From contig JAULBX010026796.1 of assembly GCA_032358255.1 (NCBI GenBank), forward strand, positions 1 through 43,327: DNA of 43,327 bases, written 5' to 3'. Below, in pieces: positions 22,144-34,300 of this stretch (within the stretch, counting starts at the first letter, position 1; each line of letters opens with the position of its first letter). The DNA comes from Heterotrichella gracilis. Its lineage: Eukaryota > Sar > Xanthophyceae > Tribonematales > Xanthonemataceae. The notes beneath the pieces are model-generated. The model saw only the letters and a program-made list of their open reading frames with translations. It searched no databases and was not told where the DNA came from. The translations under genes and the position numbers were made by a program.

Positions 22144-25100
22144 TTAATACCGGTCCCCCCCTGCCATCAGAAACCCCAACAAAAACACCACCCCAAACAG
22201 AAGCGCAACCAGCACCAGCTGCATGCCTGGCGTCAGCACCTTCCCACCCCCACCACCAGCCACCGCACCCTCCACCGCACCCACCACACCAGCACTCCCC
22301 AATGGGTCCCACTTTCCAGTCAGAGGGGGGCTAGCAGCGCCATTGAGGAGTGGATCGTCAAGGGGGGCGGCGTCATCAAAGGTCAGCCCTGTGAGCTCCC
22401 GCACGCGCTCGTGTGCATCGATGGCTGTCTCCCCCTCCGACAGGTATTCACACAAGTCCAGGTTGAGGCCCTGCAGTGTTAATTAAGGGCTGTTGAGGTG
22501 GCATGCACCAACAAGCATGGAAAGATGGAATGAATATTTAAGAGGTGGCAGCGCCGTAGCCATCTCCGGGCCACCTCCCTTCAGCAACCATGATGCACAT
22601 AATATGATGCTAAACAGCGCAACAAATTACACCTGGATTTACACCTGTTGCCCGCATTTTACAAATGGTCATAATACAACAAGCCTGGAATAGGCATGGC
22701 TTGCGCTGATCATTATGTAATATCAAGTACCCTGGGGTCCCCTCACCTGTGGCCGCACAAACACCCGCCGCGGCATAGCCAGGCTCACGGCCTTGCCGGC
22801 ATTCAATGGGTTGGCGCCACCTGGCGCCCCCCCCTCCTCCTCCCCTCCCTCCCTTTCACCCCCCTCCAGCCCCTCGACCAGCATGGCTGAACCCTCCATT
22901 AGGGTGTTGCACAGGTCCTCCTGCAGGCATGGGAACACAGGTGGGGACACAGGGTGGTACATGTGGGAGAAGGGTGGCGAGGTGGGGGATCTGTGGCAAT
23001 TGCAATGCCTGCTGTAGCATGGGTGGCAAGTGGGGATGTGTGCACCAATGTAATGGTGGTCAGGGTCACCACGAAACCCTAAACCCTAAACGTCAGCGAG
23101 GATGGTCAGGGGCAATGCGGCAGAGCCTGGTAGGGGATGCATGCAATTGATGATCAGCCATTGTGCCAGATGTGCGCCGGACGTGATCTTGAGTGACCGA
23201 CCGCGATGCGCATTTGATGTCATTGGGATGGGGATGTGATTTTAACGTGATCATAATGTCATCGCAATCACCCATGTGTGCCGTTGCACCAGTGCGCCAC
23301 GTGTCTCACCCTGTGCTACCCAGGGTGGCGCTGGCGGCCACGCTAAACCCTAAACTCCAATTGCCTACCTCCGCAACTCAGGCTACCCCGTGCAACGTCC
23401 AGTGGCAGCGAGTACTAGGAAAGTTGTTGTGCACTTGGTTTCATATCAATCTTTGATTTCAGATGATGATCCAATGCTTTTCTGTAAAACCAGGTGCACA
23501 TCAACATTCCTAGTTATCATCGCCATTGAACCCTGCAGGTGGGTTTTGGGTTTTGGGTTTTGGGTCGCTGAGCTTGCCCGCCTGCAACACCACGAAGCAA
23601 AAGGGCGCGCATGATGCAATGTCATGGATTGAGCCCGCCGCGCTCGTTGGATTGCAACAACGAGCGCGCCCCTTGCTTTTATGCGCTCGTTGCATCGAGG
23701 GACATCGTTTGTGCTGCTCAAGCGGCACATGATGCAATGCCTGCACACAACCATGCTCCACCCAATTGAAGCACGATCCCACCTTAATCCTTGAAGCCCC
23801 TAAACCCACACCTCTACCGCATATGCACCACCTTAAACCACACACTCTCCAACCCCACCTCTGCCACACGTGTGATTACCCCGACCACCTCCACACCCCC
23901 CACTCCCCCCACTCCCACACCCACCTTGAGCAGCGCAATCGCATCCGCCACCTTGTCCCTCCGCCCCACGCACGCGTACCCCTCCACCCCCCCTTGCAGC
24001 ACCACCCGCCCACACACCTCCACCCCACCACCGGCGCCACCGCTGGTCCCCACCACCTCCACATCACCCGCCAGTGGGCACAGCAGCTCCACCCCCACCA
24101 CTCCACCACCCCCTTCCAATGCCTCGGCTACGGTGAGGCTGGTGGTGGGGGTGGTGCCGTTGCACAGCCCAATCGCCCCCTGTATCTGCCTGGCTTGCTG
24201 CTCCATGAGGAGGTGGATTTGGGAGGGGAGGGTGGTGCCGGAGGCAGGGGTGGGGAGGTGCATGAGGAGCGGGTGCCTGTGGGGGGAGAAGAGGGGCCCT
24301 TGTTGGTAGTGCGGGATTGGGGTTGTGGAGAACCTTATTCCTTGGCCCTTTCCACATTCACATGCATGCCGCCTAATAGCAGGCCTCCCATACACATGAA
24401 AACATACATGACATGCAACACGCACGCAATCCCATGCACCCCCACCCTCTCATCCAGCCCAACGTCATGCCCCACCCCAGCCATGCATCCGACGCCTGGC
24501 TGTCCTTGATACGCCCACCATCCAGCCCCCCCACCCCTCACTACCCCACCTCCCCACCCGCACCCCACTGCTGCCCAACCCCGCCGCCCGCACCCATCCC
24601 CACCCCGCCCCACACACAGCCCCCACCCCACCCCACTCACGTGTATCTCAGGCTGACCAGGCTGTCCATGACCTTGCCATACTTGAACTCAACTGGCCGC
24701 AGCCCAGGTGGCTTCTTTGCATCCGCAACCAGCTCCCGGGCAGTGACCTTGCGAGCATCGGAGCAGAAGTGGACCAAAACAGGGGTGGGGCCTGTGGGGG
24801 GTGAGAGCGGCGGGGCGTGAGGGGCTGAATCATATATAGCAGTGTATGGCCCTTGCGCGTGTTCACATGTTCATGCGTTGATAAGGTGCATATTCCTCCT
24901 GCTGGCGAGTGCTTGAAATGTCCGGGGTATATTTCCAGTCCGCCAGTGCAGTGACAGAGGTCAAACACAGCTTGCAAAAATTGTGCAAGGGAGGTACCTG
25001 AGGCGGCCTTTGGGAGTGATGCCAGCAGCTGTATGAGCTGCGCCTCTGCTTCAGAGCCAGCGCCACACGACTCGGGTGCAAAGATGTAAGCGCCGGCGAT

Positions 25101-25986
25101 CACCAGACCTGGTTAAACACAAAACGGGATCATGCACTCTGCCCTCAGGGGCCTGGTGGCAGCCTAATGGTCACCAGTCACTGGTGCAGCTTTCTAGGAG
25201 AATATGTTGAAGGTTGACAGGCTGTGTAGCAGTTGACATCGGCTACGTGGGTGAGGCGAGTATGTGTGGAGAGCGTGGGGTAGTGTGTGGGGTGCAGGAT
25301 GTAGGATGTGGGATAGGCGTTGTCGGGGGTATGTATGTTGTGTTTTGGGGTAGTTGACAATGTGGGGTAGGCGTGTGATTGGGAAACATGGAGAAAGCAG
25401 GGCATGTGTGTGGTTTATTCCGCACCTCCTGGCAGCATCGCCCTGACTTGCGTGGCATGCTCCCCCACCCAGTCCACGTCCAGCTGCAGTGTGCTACCTG
25501 CACCTCGGCTGCCACTGGCACCGCCCTTCTTAGATTTTGAGGACGCTGCAGGCTGTGTCACCTTGATAGGGGTCTCGCCATCCTACGGGTATGGCAAGGC
25601 ATCGAGCATGAGGGGCTAAACCCTAAACAGGCTGTTGATCCGCATATGCATGCATATGTCACTTGGTACAGCACACTGTGGACAAGCGGAACCAATAAGC
25701 TGCACGTTGCTCTGTCAGGTCGAGATGGAGTGGGGTGGTCTACCTGCTGTGGAGTTGGCGCAGCAAACAGGACGCTGTCCCTTGCTCCATAGGTGACTGT
25801 CCTTCCAACCAGGAGGCCAACCTGCGAGTGTTTTAAGAGCACGTTATGACCGATTTCACCTTTACAACACGATGTGACAGTTCAAGGCTTCCCGTGCGTT
25901 TGCATGCTCACCTGTGGCTTCCCTGCTTGCAGCAACGAGTCCACGAAGGCCTCCACAGACACATCTGCCTGGGTCTGCCTCACCAT
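22144..25986 (-). CDS. ODR4: ODR4-like membrane protein
   Basis: ODR4 proteins are single-pass ER/vesicle proteins. In C. elegans ODR-4 is needed to deliver odorant receptors to cilia. Exons in transcript order are 25986-25912, 25821-25744, 25582-25426, 25108-24998, 24791-24641, 24276-23925, 22920-22747 and 22470-22144. All junctions are GT-AG and in phase: 1,425 nt, 474 residues, close to the human length of about 454. Family marks are VGLLVGRTVTYGARDSVLFA near the N-terminus, then DWVGEHATQVRAMLPGGLVI-AGAYIFAPE, a long middle domain, and a hydrophobic anchor near the C-terminus (MQLVLVALLFGVVFLLGFLM) with only GGDRY following. The start ATG at 25986 precedes VRQTQADVSVEAFV. A Gly/Glu-rich low-complexity run lies in exon 7. 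It is divergent from the IFT46-like gene. Confidence 0.87.
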
Positions 25987-26369
25987 TGCAGAGCAGTATT
26001 CCACCAATGCAAGCACCGGCCGCCTTCACAACTCAACTTTGCGTGATAGGGCTTTGTTTTTGCAGCTATTTACTATATTACAAGTGATGCATGCATGTGG
26101 CACAGTGATATTCCCTGCCCTTCTGCAATGTTGTGGGCGAAATGAACCAATTAAGCCAATTGCCCACCTTTATTTCTATGCCATTCCGCCAACCCAATAC
26201 CTTCAGAATTTTGGCGTAGTGAAAGGCGGTCTGGTCAAGGCTGCTTAACAGTTAAAAAGTCAGTGGCTGGCATGGCATGCATGTATTTCGAACCGTTGTG
26301 AAATTCTGAACCTCTGGACTGAACGACAGTCCTTCAACAATTCTCGAACGGCAATCAGCGGATAATACC
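25987..26369. promoter_or_regulatory. Shared divergent promoter region between ODR4 and the IFT46-like gene
   Basis: The two start codons are 383 bp apart and point away from each other, so both 5' UTRs and promoters must lie here. I see no TATA box and no RFX X-box. TTCGAAC-type words occur near 26288 and 26383, and a GCATGCATG palindrome near 26276. Confidence 0.55.
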
Positions 26370-27561
26370 ATGGAATATGCTTCGAACGAGTTGGATGGCG
26401 ACTTCTCTGCGTCGGAATCCGAGGTGATGTCATGTCTGTGGCATGTGGGCCCCATGTTGTTATGTCCAATGAGAAAGCACCACTACAAGAGGCCTCAGGA
26501 GGCTGCCTCTGTGCCTTAACTGGGAAAAGTATTCGAGAGCAACCAGGGTTTGGGATGACTGCAATTTTATTGAGACCAACCTCTTGGTTGCTGACAGGAG
26601 TCACCAGCATCCACACGGCTCAATGACCCTTCATCGAGCTCCTCCTTTCCAAGCAGCAACGAGCTTCAGCCAGCAAAGGTACAGAGACTCGATCTAGCAG
26701 GGTATCCTAATTATTTTGCCACCCCGCATGCCGAGATGTGTCCCTCTGTGCACCAGGAGGATGGCGGCGCTGAAGCAACCACCAGTGGGTGGGTTCAAGA
26801 CGTCACGCCTGAAAGCTTGAAAGGCTGGCTGAAACAATTGAAGGATAAACACAAGGTGTAGTGGCAGTAGCATTTGGCACATGCATCCTCTTAATTACAA
26901 GCTCAGGACTTTTGCGCTCGTTTTCCTCTTTGCACTAACAGAACACCCAACGTATTGCACCCTTTGCGCTGCAGAACAAGCCTCCTGACCAAGTCACGTA
27001 CTCGGCAAATATGCCAGATATAGAAACCCTCATGGAAGAGTGGCCTCCAGAAGTGGAAGACCAATTGCTCAACAACCAATTACCGCTTCCAGATCCCAAC
27101 ATGGTAACCGCACGCACATGCCAGTTGGCAATGCCATTGCTTGCTATTGTCCTCAAAATTGTGCTTTCTAGTAAAATGCACGCTCCAGCATACTTCGCAC
27201 AATAGCACCATGGATGCGCAATTGACTCAATTTTTTACATGGACAGGATACTGCTTTGGGCACTTTTGTTGACCGGGTTTGCCAGTTTGTGGGCATTCCA
27301 ACAACTAATCGGCTGGAAGCCCTTCACATGCTCTTCTCCCTTTACCTTGAGTTCAAGAGCAACCCTGCCTTCAACATCCAGCCCACTCCTCACGAGGATG
27401 AGGAGGATGAGTATGGAGCAGTGGCTTCTGATGGGGGGGATGTGGACTTCATGGTTGTGGGTACAAAGATGGGCACTGGGCAGTGGAAAGTGCCATCCGC
27501 TAGGAGTAACTCAAGTGCACCAAATGGCTCAGACTACGGTACAGATGAGGAAATATTGTGA
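26370..27561 (+). CDS. IFT46: IFT46-like intraflagellar transport protein, lacking the usual central core
   Basis: IFT46 is an IFT-B subunit that binds IFT52 through its C-terminal part. Exons are 26370-26423, 26598-26855, 26942-27103 and 27247-27561 (789 nt, 262 residues). The C-terminal half matches IFT46 closely: NKPPDQVTYSANMPDIETLM, then EEWPPEVEDQLL, and after the last intron FVDRVCQFVGIPTTNR and LEALHMLFSLYLEFKSNPAF. The N-terminal half is Ser/acid-rich and lacks the conserved IPDYIPAVGDIDAF core found in IFT46 of animals and algae. The 78 nt at about 26678-26755 could be an in-frame intron or exon. The protein ends in an acidic tail, TDEEIL. A TGTAA element lies at 27875-27879. It may be a shortened IFT46 or a C-terminal-only paralogue. 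Confidence 0.78.
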
Positions 27562-28740
27562 GAGCGTAGCTGATCAGGAGACATGGTCCAACCAGCCATT
27601 TGTAGCTCAGTGCAGCACCCATGAACCTGAAACCTTCCCCATGCCTTCCCCCATTCATTGCATTGATACATACCAAGCTGTCCTACTGATCCAGCGGCCC
27701 TTTATACGTCATAAACAGATACAATAAAATTAACTGAATAACAGAATAAATAAAACACGATGATCACGGTATGCAAGCTGAATAAATCATGGGTGTCCGC
27801 CGCAGCAAAAAATTCTCAGAATCTCTTGTCTGCCAGACCGGTCACGTAATTAACCTGGCGCGCGTTGTCTCATCTGTAACGTACAATGCCAACTGACTTT
27901 TGCTTTTTGGTATCCAAGGCTGAAATCCTTATTTACACCACATGACAAATGTTCCTCCGCTCCTTTTGGCTGTGCACTAGCGGCTGTTTCATGTGGAACA
28001 GACCGTTGATGACAGCTGCTGTTGCAGTACCCTTCTTACATTTAAGTCTGCAAGTCCAGATTGCAGATTAGGGTTTGCCAAGGGTTGAGTAGGCAGTACT
28101 TGTTGAACTGGCATGTGTTGCACCTGCGGTTTATAGTGCACCTTATTGTGTGGAAACTGCCTCTGCACAATTGGGCCAAAGTGGCTGTGGGGGTTCTGTA
28201 GACGTTTCTAGTGGCTAGTTCCTGGTGTCACGTTTGGAACCAAAGGTTGGACTTTTTTACAGTGCAATGCAGAAAGCTTGACGCACACCGGTCTGCAGGA
28301 CGGTGCATCGCTGTCCTTTTATCTTTTCGAACGGTACGACAACGCTGTTGGTGGGTGTGTTGCAGCAGCCCTTGCTCTCGACGCCCTTTGTTTGCATGCA
28401 TGCACTGCAACTAAGCAATCTGCAAAGACATCTTACCTGGCCAAGCAGATACAATCCTGTCTCCCTTCAACTTCTTGTCATAAAATACCCAGCTCCTGTC
28501 GCGTAAACGACCTTGGTGCGAGCTGGTATCCACATTTGACCCTTCCATTCTATATGCATGCATGCGTGTCCGACACATTGTCTTCCTCTCCACGCTATAT
28601 GCTTGAACTACGGGTAATGCAGCTGATGTTTGTGTAATGGTATATAGTTGGTACAATAACTACCATTCTACCAAGTGTATCCATCACACATGCAAACCTT
28701 GCGGGGGTCCTGCTCACTGTGTTCACTTGGGTGCAGCACC
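27562..28740. other. Intergenic, IFT46-like 3' side to the NMNAT promoter
   Basis: Contains the probable IFT46-like poly(A) signal (TGTAA 27875-27879) and GCATGCATGC palindromes near 28395 and 28555. I see no exon-like sequence. Confidence 0.55.
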
Positions 28741-30445
<1,705 letters not shown>

Positions 30446-31332
30446 GGGGCCAGGGGGGGGGTGAGAGATTGTGTGCGGGATGTGGGGGTGGGGGGCAGGC
30501 GCCGGCCATGTGTTGTATGGGTGCCTGGGGGAGATTGTGGTTTTGCAAGGGGAAGCAAGTTGGTGCAAGGGGTGCCCAAAGGTGGCGCGGGGTGCAAAGT
30601 GGAACGGTTTTGTCACCAGGGATTTTTCCTGGCGTGGGGTGGTGAGCGTTTGTACGAGTTTTCAAAGTTTTTGTTGAGACGCATGTTTAGGGTTTAGGCT
30701 TTCATGGGTGAGCAAGTCCAGGGTTGGATGTTATGGATGCATTTGCAATCTGCCTTGTTGCAATGTGTGTTTGTGAGCTTACAGGAGTGCTTTGTTGAGT
30801 GTGTGACGGTGGAAGTTGTGTGTGTGAATACCCTCTGAGAGGTTGTACCATTTGATGCAACAGTTGAGAGCCGGTGAACCCAGACTAGGATGGCATGGCA
30901 GGCTGAGTACCCCATGTGCTTATGCCTTGATGCACCTTTGTGGTCGTGAATAAGTCAGCAGGTGACTTGCTTTGATGAGGAAACCTCACTGATTTGCTCA
31001 TGCAGCAGGTTAGGTCGGGTTTGTAACCGCAGAACATTACGAGCATGCAAATTTAGGCAGATGCTAACATACACGCTGCAGAGGCTGCCTAGGGCTGGGG
31101 ATGAAGAGGAAGGAGAGCTTTTGATGGGGAAGAGGTCACTGAAAAACTTAATAAAAGTTGGATTTTGGAAATAAAAGACAATTTTGAAAATGAAAGACAA
31201 TTTCTGGGCTTCAAATATACAGCAACGAACACCTTCATACCATGGTACCACGACAGTCTTGTCCACTCCCCTATGCATGCTGCGACCTGAGGCCTACACG
31301 GCATTGCCGTACGTTGTCTTGCAGTAAACACG
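30446..31332. other. Intergenic, NMNAT to GCP4
   Basis: G/T-rich 3' flank with a telomere-type GTTTAGGGTTTAGG near 30685. An 18-nt tandem repeat lies at about 31166-31203 (AATAAAAGACAATTTT and AATGAAAGACAATTT). No coding evidence. Confidence 0.55.
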
Positions 31333-34300
31333 ATGGTTGTGGCAGTGCACGCTGCACACCGCGCCGATGGCGCTGGCCCTCTGCATCGCCCTGAAGTCGA
31401 CTCACAACTACTCCAAGAGCTGCTCCTTGCACTGCTGGGGCACACGGGAGGCGTGTTTGTTTTCGTTCCTGGAGATGTGATGAGCGAGGCTGTCGAGCGG
31501 GGTGGCGTGGTTCCGCCTGACGAGTGCACCATCGAGGTTGCAAGGGAGTTGCAGGGCGTCACAGGGCCGACGAGGTACCGTTCCCATATGCATGCATGTT
31601 CATTGCTTGCCTGTTTTGCTGTCCTGACACCTGTAATGCTTAAAAATATCTGATTAATGAAATACTCCTGGTGAAGATATTGGTTTTGGAAAACGTGGCG
31701 AAGCTGGGAGCAGGTTTAGACATCAAGATGTGGACCCTGAAAACCATTGCTGTGCGTTATTCAGGGAATTGCTGAACAGCATTTTGAAACTGGGCTCTCA
31801 CTTTCACGAAGTGAAGCGGTTTTATGACAAGAACAGCAGCTACAGCGCACACCAGGACCCATACCGAAAGGCCTTGGCTCACGGGCTGTCAGGTAAAAAC
31901 GCGCCCTCTTTCCCAACGCACATGCACCAAAAACCGTGCAGATTCCTCACTAAAAAATCAATGCAAATGCACCGCAGAGCTGCTGGATGTGTACAGAGCC
32001 ACCCTGGTTCAGCTGCAAAGGCTGCTCCAGCAGGAGCAACGGGTTGCGCTGCCCAGCCTGCACTACCACCTGTCAGAATTCCAGGTGCGTGATGGCTACT
32101 ACTTATACCTGTAAGAGGTTTCGTGCATGCCACACCAACCAGTATGCACTGCAACATATCAGTGTGCTGGTGCCCCCACCAGTACCCTTCAGAAGCTGTG
32201 CAGAGGCCCTAAATTTGAAACCCTAAACCCTAAATATCCGTTGAGCCAGTGCACAGCAATCGACCTGGGGATTTTACCGACAGTCTCTGGAACTGCAGCT
32301 GCACCATACACCCCAGCACCTCCTATTTGCACCCAATGCATTTAGTCGTCGCCGTCAAAATAATCATCATTATCCTTCTTATGGACACAATACAGGATCA
32401 TTCTTCTTCTTTTTGCTAATAGTAAATGGCATAATTACTCTTCTCATTATCATCAATAATTGGCATAACGCAGGCTGTCCTCCCCGTGATCCACCAGCTG
32501 CTGTACATCATCCACCAGGAGCGGTGCGTAGGCGCAGCCATCACCAGCTTGCTCCACGAGCACAGCCAATCTGGCGTGCCCGCGCTGCAGTCCTGCTTCA
32601 CGCGCCTGCTGTGGCACTGCAATCAGGTCATGTTCAAGCAGACAGCGGGCTGGTAAGCTATGCACAGAACCCTTTACAACCCGGCAGCAAAGCAACAAGA
32701 AATCCAACCCTTGAAGCTAAGATAGCGGGATGGTGAGGCACTGTGCATGGAACCCTGTCACCCAGCTGTCAAAAGCATCGCCTCCTGTTATGGCATCAAT
32801 CCCCATGCGGAGCAAACAGCCATGCTGAATTGCAGCAACTTTGTGGTCCACAACTCGTCAGGCATGTGAGGCATGCTGGGCCACTAAAACTCAATTTCAC
32901 ACATCAGCTCGTTGCCTCACACATGGCCTGCCAGGCGCCTGCAGGAGAATGTTGCAGTTTGTGCAAGCTGCACTGGTACTCTAGTTGAACCTATAAAATG
33001 CCAAGCAACGCATCTATGCTATGCCATGCACCTGCACAATGATGTACGGGTTCCAGATGGGCGACAGGCACAGAACTCTCCCCGACCCACCAGAACCCTT
33101 GTGTCCAATTCTTCCCACCCAGCTACTGCCAGTTCACTTCCTCTGAGCCTCACCAATAAAGCATGCCCTCCGCCTGCAGGATGATGTATGGGTTCCTGGT
33201 GGACGACACAGGCACCTTCTTCATCAAGCGCGCACCGCAGCGGGCCACTCCACAGGACGCAGCCACAGCAGGCGACAGCGGCTCGGCAGGTGCTAGCAGC
33301 AACGGTCGCCTGGGTGACAGGCCAGCATCAGCATCAAGCCGAACCAGCAACGAGTGGCAAACAGGGTTCATGGTGAGCCAGTGCATTTACGGGGAAAACA
33401 TCTCAGGTTTCTGCTTTCGTTTTAAGGAACAATGCCCCGCAAGTGACGACCAGCATTATGTTGGAATTGATTTATAAGAATATGTTTATGACCGGATTTA
33501 GTGCGGTGCTGGCCCATGCAGCACTGCAGCCCTGACCAGCAATGTGGTAGCATTGGCGGCTTCCACAGAACCATCAGGAACCCCTGGGTGGAGCAATTCC
33601 CCATCCCAGGGAACCATGCAAGAGCAACACGCGCCCCTTTTGCGAGGAATCAGACCTCAACAATGGGGTCCCCACGTTCACCCCGCTTTCCCTCCCCTTT
33701 CTCCAGGTCGACGTGGCCAAGCTCCCCCCCCTGGTGTCCTTCCAGCTGGCGCACGACATCCTGTTCATCGGCAAGGCGGTGCGCATGCTGGCTGCGCCAC
33801 CTGGCACTCCACAGCCAACCACAGACCGCCCCCGGACGCCACACCAACCGCACGCCTCATCCTTGCCCCAGCAGCGAACGGCGGGGCAGCAACCGCACAG
33901 CTCATCCCCGCCTCTCCAGCCAATGGCAGGGCAGAGGGCAAGCGAGTCAGGCGCACCGGGGCCTCCTCAGCCAATGGCGCAGCGCCACGTGGCGGCGCTG
34001 GGTGAGGCGTGCAGGGTGCTGCAGGCGGGGTGTGTGGTGCGGCGCATGGAGCTGGAGCGGGTGGTGGGAGTGGCCAAGGAGCAGGTGGGGACCCTAGCTA
34101 AACCCTAGCCAGAACCCTAGCCGAATCGTAGCAATGTCATGGAAGGAGGGCGGGTTGGTCCTTGTGGTTGCAGCGCTCATGAGAGTGCGGTCCCGCTGAA
34201 GCGCGCAGTGTGTTGCCCATGGCAGGTGACCCCTCCTTATGCCGCTCCCTGGAATGAGCCATATCTGACTTCCTCCCCTTAAGACAGACATGTTTCCTCC

